From: Acidobacteriota bacterium
GTDB lineage: Bacteria; Acidobacteriota; Terriglobia; Terriglobales; Acidobacteriaceae
Length of the DNA stretch: 5,586 bases
Assembly (NCBI GenBank): GCA_003225515.1
Contig: QIAK01000071.1
Location: 1-5,586, forward strand
Direction of reading: 5' to 3'
Shown here: one piece after another, positions 1 to 5,586 of the stretch
How positions within the stretch are numbered: the stretch's first letter is position 1
Layout of the letters: each line of letters starts with the position of its first letter
Notes under the pieces: model-generated
What the model was told of the DNA's origin: nothing
The model's input: only the letters and a program-made list of their open reading frames with translations
The model's database searches: none
Program-made: the position numbers and the translations under genes

Positions 1-1
1 A

Positions 2-988
2 ATCGCCACCACCATGTGCATTGCCGGACTCGGTCTCAGAATCGGCAAGTGGATCAACAACATCGGTGCGGCAGTTTTCCTCATAACCATTGCGGCGCTC
101 ATCGCCATGCCATTTCTGAATCGGTCGCGTGGCACTCTTGCGGAATATCATCCCCTTCGCCTGATCACGCCGCCACTCACGCTGTTCAGTCTCAGTGTCT
201 TCAGCAAGATGACCTTCGGCGCGCTCACCGGATTCGAGTACATTGCCGTCTTCGCCGGCGAATGCCGCGATCCGCGCCGCCACCTGCCGCGTTCGGTTCT
301 GCTCACCGGCCCCATCATTGCGCTGATCTACATTCTCGCGACCAGCGCAATTCTGGCTTTCGTTCCCCCTTCAGCGGAAGACGTCGTCGCCCCGGTCGCC
401 CAGGCACTCAGCCGTGGAGCGCAGGCCTTCGGAGTCGCCGGCTTCGTTGTCCCTCCAGCGGTATTGTTTCTTTTCATCTACTATCTTTCCACCTTCTGCG
501 TATTTTTCTCCGTAAGCACTCGCCTTCCCATGGTCGCGGGATGGGATCACCTTCTGCCCGAATGGTTTTCCCGCCTGCACCCTCGATATAAAACGCCGAT
601 CAATTCGGTGCTGTTTCTGGGAGCCGCCACCCTGTTCGTTGCGTTGGTGGCGTTGATCGGCGTCGGTCCGCAGGAATCTTATGAACTCCTGCTCACCTGG
701 AGCTTCACTTTTTATGGCATCGCCTACATCGCGCTCTTCGCGATTCCCATCTTCTCGCCTAATTCGCGGGGACTGCGCCCGCGTCTCTGGGTACGCGTGG
801 CGGCTGCTTCAGGTTTGCTGGTCACATTGTTGTTCGTCGCACTGTCGATCTTTCCCATCATCGACGTCGACAGTTCCTGGCGCTATTCGTTGAAGATCGC
901 TGGAGTCGTGCTGGGGGCGAATGTTCTTGGGTGGATCATTTACCGCACCGGCCAACGAAAGAGTGCGGATCAAATCCTCTTGCCGTAG
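2..988 (+). CDS. APC-superfamily amino-acid permease, C-terminal part (5' end outside window)
   Basis: This is the C-terminal part of an inner-membrane transporter of the amino acid-polyamine-organocation (APC) superfamily, which usually imports amino acids or polyamines by proton symport or exchange. The frame is open from base 2. The ATG at 14 lies inside a membrane-protein sequence with no visible ribosome site, so it is probably internal. Counting from that Met, a hydrophobic segment lies at 18-35. The family signature GALTGFEYIAVFAGE follows at 69-83, then DPRRHLPRSV at 86-95, as in the APC TM6-TM7 region. Hydrophobic segments follow at about 96-117, 143-166, 197-217, 225-248, 259-283 and 293-310. 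The cytoplasmic loop RLPMVAGWDHLLPEWF, then KTP at 193-195, matches the conserved APC loop. About 328 residues are visible against a usual 430-500, so roughly the first four or five helices are missing. The substrate cannot be told from this part. The gene ends one base from the stop of the convergent gene at 990. Confidence 0.85.
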   Translation: MATTMCIAGLGLRIGKWINNIGAAVFLITIAALIAMPFLNRSRGTLAEYHPLRLITPPLTLFSLSVFSKMTFGALTGFEYIAVFAGECRDPRRHLPRSVLLTGPIIALIYILATSAILAFVPPSAEDVVAPVAQALSRGAQAFGVAGFVVPPAVLFLFIYYLSTFCVFFSVSTRLPMVAGWDHLLPEWFSRLHPRYKTPINSVLFLGAATLFVALVALIGVGPQESYELLLTWSFTFYGIAYIALFAIPIFSPNSRGLRPRLWVRVAAASGLLVTLLFVALSIFPIIDVDSSWRYSLKIAGVVLGANVLGWIIYRTGQRKSADQILLP

Positions 989-989
989 C

Positions 990-2222
990 TCACCGCAGAA
1001 ACACCCGCCCCGCATCTTCCACCCGCACACTCAACTTCCGCCGCGCGCCCGTCCCCACGTTGTAAACCATCAGCAGATGATCTTCCACCAGCGTGGCATG
1101 CGGCAGAAATGCAATTCGACGCGGAGCATCCTCGACGCTTTTCACCTCCACCGCCGGCAAATCCGGCAACGCCTTCCGAATTCTTTGCGATTCTTCCGGA
1201 TTCGCCTGCCCCTCGTCCGCCAATTGAATCGGCTTGTTGACCTCTGCGGTAGAAACGATGGTCATCGCCACCGATCCCAGGTCCGGCGACAACTTCGCAT
1301 TGGAGGTATAGAAACTCACGTCATAATCGGGATTCTTATACGTCGCACGCTCATCAAAAAGCGTGCGCTTCTTGCCATCACTGAGCACCAGTGTCTGATC
1401 GTTGCTCTCATTCACCCATCCGCAGCACCCGCTATCAGGAATGGCTTCGACAATGACGCTCCCGTCCGGAGACACGTCCGACACGCGCTCTAGAGCTTCG
1501 CTCAACGGCTGCGCCGTCCATTTCCCGCCCTCTTCCCGGTAGCGTGTACTCGCGCCATAAGTAGGCTCAGTCTGTCCGGCGATAAACTGCATCATCAGGA
1601 AAACTCTTTCGACACCGCCTTCCGGCACCCAGACGGTGCCATAGGAGCAAGTCTCCTCACACGTACCCGTCTCGCACCGGCAGTCCGGAAATTTTGATGT
1701 GACCAGGTCTTGTCGGCCCGCGCCGGACAAATCTGTCGTCCAAGCCTGCCAGGTCGTGGAGGTCGATAGATCAATACTCTCTCGTTGCAGACGTCGCGCC
1801 TGATTGGCGAACCAGAATAGATGCGCGCCATCGGCTGAAAGACGAGCCGTAGGAGCCGTCTCTGTGACTGCCTGATTCGATCCAGTGGCGGTCAGCTCGC
1901 GCGTCACACCTTGATCAATCGTCGTCGCACTGTGCCCGTTCCAAATCCACACTTTGTGTGACGCCCCCGCGTCCTCCTCGGAGAGCGGCAGCGATGCGGC
2001 GGACGCAAACAGAATCTGCCCCAGCCGATTCACCGACATATTCGCTGGATTCTGCGCCGCCTGAGCCGGAACCTTGACCGTCTGCTTCGCGGCAAATGTC
2101 ACCGGATCATACTCGACCATCTCTCCCGATGATCGCAGCACCCACAACCGCTTCCCTTGCGCAAGCAAGGGCGCAACCAGCATCAGCACCCCACTCAATA
2201 CCCGCAACGCCGAACTTCGCAT
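990..2222 (-). CDS. Exported beta-propeller-like protein of unknown function with a Cys motif
   Basis: I do not recognise a named family. The 410-residue product starts with a basic n-region and a hydrophobic stretch (residues 8-20) ending in APLLAQG, a typical Sec signal peptide with likely cleavage near residue 21. The rest is soluble and rich in beta-prone segments. Three phrases, LSADGAHLFWFA at 128-139, VSPDGSVIVEAI at 250-261 and LSPDLGSVAM at 311-320, resemble the SPDG turns of TolB/WD40-like propeller blades, so a propeller fold is inferred. Six cysteines occur: a C-x-C-x4-C-x3-C cluster at 181-192 and a CC pair at 266-267, suggesting disulfides in the periplasm or outside. The ATG shares one base with the TAA of the upstream hydrolase gene. 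A GGTGGAG ribosome site at 2231-2237, inside that gene's last codons, supports this start and indicates translational coupling. No enzymatic residues are evident. A binding, scaffold or accessory role for the hydrolase is possible but unproven. Confidence 0.75.
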   Translation of the reverse strand: MRSSALRVLSGVLMLVAPLLAQGKRLWVLRSSGEMVEYDPVTFAAKQTVKVPAQAAQNPANMSVNRLGQILFASAASLPLSEEDAGASHKVWIWNGHSATTIDQGVTRELTATGSNQAVTETAPTARLSADGAHLFWFANQARRLQRESIDLSTSTTWQAWTTDLSGAGRQDLVTSKFPDCRCETGTCEETCSYGTVWVPEGGVERVFLMMQFIAGQTEPTYGASTRYREEGGKWTAQPLSEALERVSDVSPDGSVIVEAIPDSGCCGWVNESNDQTLVLSDGKKRTLFDERATYKNPDYDVSFYTSNAKLSPDLGSVAMTIVSTAEVNKPIQLADEGQANPEESQRIRKALPDLPAVEVKSVEDAPRRIAFLPHATLVEDHLLMVYNVGTGARRKLSVRVEDAGRVFLR

Positions 2223-4201
2223 TACCGGTTCTCCACCAGCGGCATCTCAATAAAGCTCGCCTGCTCCGGCGAATGGAATACGCGCTGCACCGCCTTTTTG
2301 TAATCCCCAGGTTTGGCCCAGAAAATATTCGGCACAAACGTCTGCGGATTCCGGTCGTACAGCGGGAACCAACTCGACTGTACCTGCACCATGATGCGGT
2401 GACCGGGCAGAAACACGTGATTCGCCGTGGGCAAAGTGAAGTGATACAGCAACGGCTTGTCCACTGCGATCGCTTTGGCCGTCTCCAGGCTCTCGCGATA
2501 GCGCCCGCGGAAAATATCCGCCGAGACCATCAACTGATATCCACCCATGCCCGGCTGCCCGGCCACTTCATCCGGATACACATCAATCACCTTCACCACC
2601 CAGTCGGAGTCGGTCCCGCTCGTTGACGCAATCAGGTTGGCGACCGGCTGTCCGCTGATCTTCACTGGCTCTTTCAACACATCCGACGTGAACGCCACAA
2701 CATCTGTACGCCCCGAAGCCTCGCGCTGATCGTCGACCAGCCACTCTGGCCAGGTCATGCCGTCGCTGTATCCAACCGGCTGAATCGGCCGCTTGCGGAA
2801 GGGCACGGGCTTAGCGGGATCAGAAACGTATTCATCGAATGCCGCGTCCCCGGCCTTCGGAGCATCGAACCCGGCCTTGAGCCCCGCTTCCAGATAAAAC
2901 TTCGCCGGATGAACCGGGCAGCCGCTGGCGCATCCCGCCGGCCATGACGGCAATCGACGCCATGTATTTGTTCCGGTTTCAAACGCGGTGACTGGCGCCA
3001 CATCCGCCTTCGGAGCGCCATCTTTCAGATACTGATCCAGAAATGGCCGCAGAATGTTCTCGCGAAAATAAAGCCCGGTGTCGCTATTAAATCTCACCGC
3101 CCCCAGCGTGCTGGCATCCCCAATCTCCTGGCCGTGATGCCAGGGCCCCATCACCAGAAAAACCTTATCGTTGTTCGCATCCTTCGGCTTGATGGCCTTA
3201 TAAACCGCCGGCGCTCCATAAATATCTTCCTGATCCCACAGGCTGTCGACCAGCATCATCGGCACCTTCAAGGGCTGCGCCGCCAGAATCTTGTCCATCG
3301 CCTGCTGTTGCCACCACGAATCGTAGCTCGGATGTTCCAGGAGTTTCCGCCAGAATCCCACTTGCTCCAGCCCATGGCTCCGCCCCAGTTCGCCCGCCGA
3401 TGCCTGCATGTAAACGTCATAGTCATCGAAGTGATCGGTCCACCACTGTGCGCTGTTGTCGCGGGTCGTTTCCTGCTCGTAGATGTAGGGCATATTCTGT
3501 TGGCGGAACGCACCATTATGAAACCAATCGTCTCCCATCCAGCCATCGACCATGGGATTCATTGGCACCGACACCTTCAGCGCCGGATGCGGATTCACCA
3601 ACGCCATCAGCGGCAGAAACCCGTCATACGAAATTCCTATAATCCCCACCTTTCCATTGCTCTCGGGTAAATTCTTCACCAGCCAGTCGATGGTGTCATA
3701 AGTGTCAGTCGAATGATCGACCGCGGTCGGATTCAGCGGCCCATGCAGCGGTCGCGTCATCACGTAGTCGCCTTCCGAGCCATACTTCCCGCGCACATCC
3801 TGTACCACCCGGATGTACCCGCCTTCCACAATCACTTCGACCGCATTGTCATAGCCGCTCAATATGGGTCCGAGATGCGAGCTCTGTGCGTGACTCACTT
3901 GCGCAGTCGCGCTGTATGGCGTCCGCGTCAGCAGAATCGGAGCATTCTTCGCGCCCTTGGGGATCACGACCACTGTATGCAGCTTCACCCCGTCCCGCAT
4001 GGGAATCATTACATCGCGCTTCACGTAATCGAAGCTGTCCGTCGCGGGGATAACCTTCTCCGGGGTTTCGCTGGGCAATGATGCCGCCTGCCCCGACGCC
4101 CCAGGCGTGACCGAGGGACCCGCAAGCAACAAGCCTGTAAGAAACAGCATGAACAGTGAAGTGTGACGAACTTGGACGCGACCACGGCTGATCTTTGCCA
4201 T
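2222..4201 (-). CDS. Exported alpha-amino acid ester hydrolase-like enzyme, CocE/NonD (S15) family
   Basis: This is a secreted alpha/beta-hydrolase of the CocE/NonD, X-Pro dipeptidyl-peptidase S15-like group, closest by motifs to alpha-amino acid ester hydrolases (EC 3.1.1.43). These hydrolyse or transfer alpha-amino acyl groups and also act on beta-lactams with an alpha-amino side chain. Counting from the Met at 4201 (659 residues), a signal peptide covers about 1-38 with hydrophobic core LFMLFLTGLLLAG. The entry sequence RDVMIPMRDGVKLHTVV follows, then RTPY with the oxyanion-type Tyr96. The nucleophile elbow is GISYDG (Ser191). GDDW holds Asp225, WDQED holds Asp323, Glu325 and Asp326, and WHHGQ holds His355/356. 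Spacings match the known triad and carboxylate cluster of AEH. A C-terminal jelly-roll domain (about 400-659) ends near FLPGHRIMVQVQSSWFPLYDRNP, typical of the family. Length fits AEH. An in-frame ATG at 4288 would add 29 residues before the signal peptide and is less likely. True substrate is unknown. Confidence 0.88.
   Translation of the reverse strand: MAKISRGRVQVRHTSLFMLFLTGLLLAGPSVTPGASGQAASLPSETPEKVIPATDSFDYVKRDVMIPMRDGVKLHTVVVIPKGAKNAPILLTRTPYSATAQVSHAQSSHLGPILSGYDNAVEVIVEGGYIRVVQDVRGKYGSEGDYVMTRPLHGPLNPTAVDHSTDTYDTIDWLVKNLPESNGKVGIIGISYDGFLPLMALVNPHPALKVSVPMNPMVDGWMGDDWFHNGAFRQQNMPYIYEQETTRDNSAQWWTDHFDDYDVYMQASAGELGRSHGLEQVGFWRKLLEHPSYDSWWQQQAMDKILAAQPLKVPMMLVDSLWDQEDIYGAPAVYKAIKPKDANNDKVFLVMGPWHHGQEIGDASTLGAVRFNSDTGLYFRENILRPFLDQYLKDGAPKADVAPVTAFETGTNTWRRLPSWPAGCASGCPVHPAKFYLEAGLKAGFDAPKAGDAAFDEYVSDPAKPVPFRKRPIQPVGYSDGMTWPEWLVDDQREASGRTDVVAFTSDVLKEPVKISGQPVANLIASTSGTDSDWVVKVIDVYPDEVAGQPGMGGYQLMVSADIFRGRYRESLETAKAIAVDKPLLYHFTLPTANHVFLPGHRIMVQVQSSWFPLYDRNPQTFVPNIFWAKPGDYKKAVQRVFHSPEQASFIEMPLVENR
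2231..2237 (-). promoter_or_regulatory. Ribosome binding site GGTGGAG inside the upstream gene's end
   Basis: On the minus strand GGTGGAG lies 8 bases before the ATG at 2222. It is formed by the Val-Glu codons near the C-terminus of the hydrolase gene. It fixes the start of the propeller-like gene and, with the TAATG stop/start overlap, points to coupled translation of the two genes. Confidence 0.7.
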
Positions 4202-4209
4202 TGAAAGGG

Positions 4210-4215
4210 TTCCTT
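4210..4215 (-). promoter_or_regulatory. Ribosome binding site AAGGAA for the hydrolase gene
   Basis: AAGGAA on the minus strand sits 8 bases before the ATG at 4201, an ideal spacing. It favours that start over the ATG at 4288, which has its own GGAG at 4298-4301 (9-base spacing). Translation from 4201 puts the signal peptide right at the N-terminus. Confidence 0.6.
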
Positions 4216-4227
4216 GAAAGCGGCGAA

Positions 4228-4257
4228 ATAGTAACTTCCCGGTTGATGCCTTGCCAA
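4228..4257 (-). promoter_or_regulatory. Candidate sigma70-type promoter of the hydrolase/propeller operon
   Basis: Read on the minus strand, TTGGCA (4252-4257, five of six consensus bases) is followed after 18 bases by TACTAT (4228-4233, four of six). Transcription would begin near 4221, giving a leader of about 20 bases that contains the AAGGAA ribosome site. If real, this promoter lies inside the longer reading frame starting at 4288 and so excludes that start for transcripts made here. It was found by eye, and the -10 match is only moderate. Confidence 0.4.
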
Positions 4258-4451
4258 TCCGGTTCGAGCGGAATTTCGATATTCCCATGGGGATATTCTC
4301 CAGTCTTTCACGAAATCATTCGCTAAGGACCGGACCCGTTTTCTTTTTTCCGGACAAGCGTCAAATGGATATCCAAATTGGCGCCGGGAATGATAGGCTA
4401 CGCAATTCTCGCCCTAGGCAGGGGAGTGCTCCAATCGAGGCGAAAGCTGGC

Positions 4452-4479
4452 TTCACTTATTGCGGGCTTCCCTTATAAT
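4452..4479 (+). promoter_or_regulatory. Sigma70-type promoter of the PP2C phosphatase gene
   Basis: A perfect -10 box TATAAT lies at 4474-4479. A weaker -35 candidate, TTCACT at 4452-4457, stands 16 bases upstream with four of six consensus bases. Transcription should start near 4486, leaving a leader of about 38 bases. The sequence just after the -10 is entirely G and C, and a 10-bp palindrome CCGGGCCCGG (4482-4491) covers the expected start point. A GC-rich discriminator is a known feature of promoters held back by ppGpp, so growth-rate control is possible. Confidence 0.6.
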
Positions 4480-4523
4480 GGCCGGGCCCGGGAACATTTT
4501 TTCGATCGCATTAGCACAGGGTA

Positions 4524-5348
4524 ATGGACCGATCTTCCGTGAGTTCCGATCAAAACGCGCTCTCCGCATCTATGGCTGTTGAGTCCAAACCTCCCAAACC
4601 TGGCGTCATCGCAGCCAGCCTGACCGATGTCGGCCGTCAACGGTCCAATAACGAAGATTCCTACCTTTACTGGGAGCCCGAGTCCCACGATGATTTCCTC
4701 CGCAAAGGCCGTCTCGCCGTCATTGCTGACGGCATGGGAGGCTACGAGGGTGGCCAGGAGGCCAGTCGCCTTGCGGTCGAAACCGTGCGTAGTGTCTACG
4801 ATAATTTCTTCGGCGGCGATCCCCAGGGCGCGCTCCTCGAGGCCTTCGAATCCGCTCACCACAACATTCAGCGTTTCGCCTCGGAGCATTCCCAGTTCTA
4901 CGGTATGGGAACCACTTGCACCGCTCTCTCCATTGTCAACCGTCAGCTTCATTTCGCCCACATCGGCGACAGCCGCCTCTACCTGATCCGAGCCCGATCA
5001 ATTTCCCGCCTCACTCGCGATCATTCCTATGTGGGCCGCCTGGTCGAGAGCGGGATCGTCCGTTCCGAGGATGCCGAGTCTCATCCCCAGCGCCACATCC
5101 TCACCGCTGCCCTCGGTTCCGGCAGCGGCGTCACACCTCACATTCCCGAGCACCCTTTTCCGCTTGAAGACGGAGACATCCTTCTCCTTTGCACCGACGG
5201 CCTTTGGGGGGTGGTCGGTGATACCGACCTTGCCCGAGTCTCCCAGGACAATGCTCCCGCCGAGGCCTGCCAAAAATTAGTGGACTTGGCGCTCGAACGG
5301 GGTGGCCCCGATAACATCACCGTGCTGGTCCTCCGCGTTTCCGCCTGA
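4524..5348 (+). CDS. PP2C-family (PPM) Ser/Thr protein phosphatase, Stp/PrpC type
   Basis: This is a cytoplasmic metal-dependent phosphatase that removes phosphate from Ser/Thr residues, typically opposing Hanks-type kinases such as PknB. All PP2C motifs appear in order over 274 residues. TDVGRQRSNNED at 34-45 carries the RxxNxD signature. VIADGMGGYEGGQEAS at 66-81 carries Asp69/Gly70 for metal binding. GTTCTAL lies at 129-135, FAHIGDSRLYLIR at 144-156 and LTRDHSYV at 163-170. LTAALGSG lies at 193-200, CTDGLWGVV at 223-231 (Asp225) and GGPDNIT at 260-266 (Asp263). The catalytic domain is complete, with no transmembrane or extra domain, like the short bacterial Stp/PrpC enzymes. The first 30 or so residues are a Ser-rich, Pro/Lys-containing tail. 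The ribosome site at the ATG is weak (AGGG only 2 bases away). An in-frame ATG at 4572 (Met17) is a possible alternative start but has no better site. No partner kinase or FHA gene is visible, so its targets are unknown. Confidence 0.95.
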   Translation: MDRSSVSSDQNALSASMAVESKPPKPGVIAASLTDVGRQRSNNEDSYLYWEPESHDDFLRKGRLAVIADGMGGYEGGQEASRLAVETVRSVYDNFFGGDPQGALLEAFESAHHNIQRFASEHSQFYGMGTTCTALSIVNRQLHFAHIGDSRLYLIRARSISRLTRDHSYVGRLVESGIVRSEDAESHPQRHILTAALGSGSGVTPHIPEHPFPLEDGDILLLCTDGLWGVVGDTDLARVSQDNAPAEACQKLVDLALERGGPDNITVLVLRVSA

Positions 5349-5547
5349 TTGCCTGCCTTCAGCCGGCTTCAGTGTGCAGGAACTTGCAATGGTGTAAGAT
5401 TGCGATTACGGCGACGTCCCCATTTCCTGCCCCCAAACTGCAATTCGTTGCACACGAAATTTTCCACACCCTACAAATCCCGCTAGCCCTTTGATTTCAC
5501 GAAACTAATTTTCATATCTTTTTGCCTTGGATGGAATTCCGCTTGCA
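5349..5547. other. Non-coding spacer after the phosphatase gene
   Basis: This stretch of about 200 bases contains no credible gene. Base composition drifts from GC-rich near the phosphatase stop to AT-rich by about 5490. The only stem candidate near the stop is CCTGC (5352-5356) with GCAGG (5376-5380), but its 19-base loop and missing T-run make a poor intrinsic terminator. Confidence 0.45.
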
Positions 5548-5576
5548 TTGACACCTACGTCAATAAAGTCTATTAC
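5548..5576 (+). promoter_or_regulatory. Strong sigma70-like promoter with overlapping inverted repeat, facing off the right edge
   Basis: A perfect -35 box TTGACA (5548-5553) is followed after exactly 17 bases by TATTAC (5571-5576), which matches four of six -10 bases. The -35 is the left arm of an inverted repeat TTGAC-N6-GTCAA (5548-5563), whose right arm falls in the spacer. A second short dyad, TCTA-N5-TAGA (5569-5581), surrounds the -10. This is the arrangement expected of a promoter controlled by a regulator bound between or across the core elements. The gene it serves lies beyond the window. Confidence 0.55.
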
Positions 5577-5586
5577 TTAGATAGAG

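Larger units (their letters stand above)
4202..4523. other. Divergent intergenic region between hydrolase and phosphatase genes
   Basis: This 322-base stretch separates the two divergent genes and I see no credible gene in it. Besides the two promoters annotated separately, it holds a perfect 10-bp palindrome TGGATATCCA at 4366-4375. It also holds a direct repeat CCGGAC at 4330-4335 and 4350-4355, 20 bp apart centre to centre, with a T-rich run between the copies. A GGCGCC palindrome lies at 4380-4385. The palindrome and the repeat could be operator sites, but no known consensus is recognised. Confidence 0.5.

Noticed and set aside
14..16. ATG at 14 as the true start of the permease
   Set aside because: The frame is open to the window's edge, the visible protein begins near the middle of a 12-helix transporter, and no ribosome site precedes this ATG.
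921..1493. Plus-strand reading frame of 190 residues opposite the propeller-like gene
   Set aside because: Arg/His/Pro-rich, low-complexity translation with no domain. It is antisense to a gene with a signal peptide, a ribosome site and coherent composition.
3134..3670. Plus-strand reading frame of 178 residues opposite the hydrolase gene
   Set aside because: It is the antisense shadow of the hydrolase's well-conserved catalytic region, with a His/Arg-rich translation and no family motif.
4340..4364. Minus-strand TTGACG (4359-4364) as a -35 box for the hydrolase operon
   Set aside because: No acceptable -10 sequence lies 16-19 bases downstream, where the sequence reads AAACGGG. The TTGGCA/TACTAT pair nearer the gene is better.
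4251..4478. Small plus-strand frame in the divergent intergenic region
   Set aside because: Its 75 residues resemble nothing recognisable, there is no convincing ribosome site, and it runs through the phosphatase promoter.
4473..4961. Minus-strand reading frame of 162 residues opposite the phosphatase gene
   Set aside because: It is the reverse shadow of the PP2C motifs. The plus-strand protein has every family signature, so this frame is not needed.
5352..5380. Intrinsic terminator after the phosphatase gene
   Set aside because: The CCTGC/GCAGG stem is only five pairs with a 19-base loop and no T-run follows. The T-run at 5519-5523 has no real stem before it.
5491..5520. Second possible promoter TTGATT with TATCTT in the AT-rich spacer
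   Set aside because: Both boxes match only weakly, and base composition alone makes such matches likely here. The TTGACA promoter at 5548 is clearly better.

Overview
The window most likely comes from a moderately GC-rich, Gram-negative, heterotrophic bacterium. The style of its secreted proteins fits a soil Acidobacterium or a similar lineage. That placement is inferred from gene content and general look only, because no marker gene is present. I see no rRNA, tRNA, CRISPR array, insertion sequence, phage gene or defence gene.

Layout. Bases 2-988 (+) are the C-terminal part of an APC-superfamily amino-acid/polyamine-type permease that runs off the left edge. It meets a minus-strand gene tail to tail with one base between the stop codons. 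Bases 990-2222 (-) encode an exported, cysteine-containing protein of unknown function that is probably a beta-propeller. Its start codon overlaps by one base (TAATG) the stop codon of the gene at 2222-4201 (-). That gene encodes an exported serine hydrolase of the CocE/NonD (X-Pro peptidase S15-like) family. It has the active-site and carboxylate-cluster residues of alpha-amino acid ester hydrolases. Bases 4202-4523 hold divergent regulatory DNA. Bases 4524-5348 (+) encode a complete PP2C-type Ser/Thr protein phosphatase. Bases 5349-5586 are non-coding, become AT-rich, and end in a strong sigma70-like promoter with an inverted repeat, pointing at a gene beyond the right edge.

How they may work together. 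The hydrolase and the propeller-like protein form a translationally coupled two-gene operon whose products both enter the secretory pathway, so a shared periplasmic or extracellular job is likely. The hydrolase would release or transfer alpha-amino acyl groups. The permease next door could in principle take up amino acids, but it is on the opposite strand, so that link is only suggestive. The phosphatase is a cytoplasmic signalling enzyme with its own promoter and no visible partner kinase.

I did not find a convincing undescribed system. The best leads are the AEH-like enzyme with its coupled Cys-motif partner and the operator-like dyad in the right-edge promoter.
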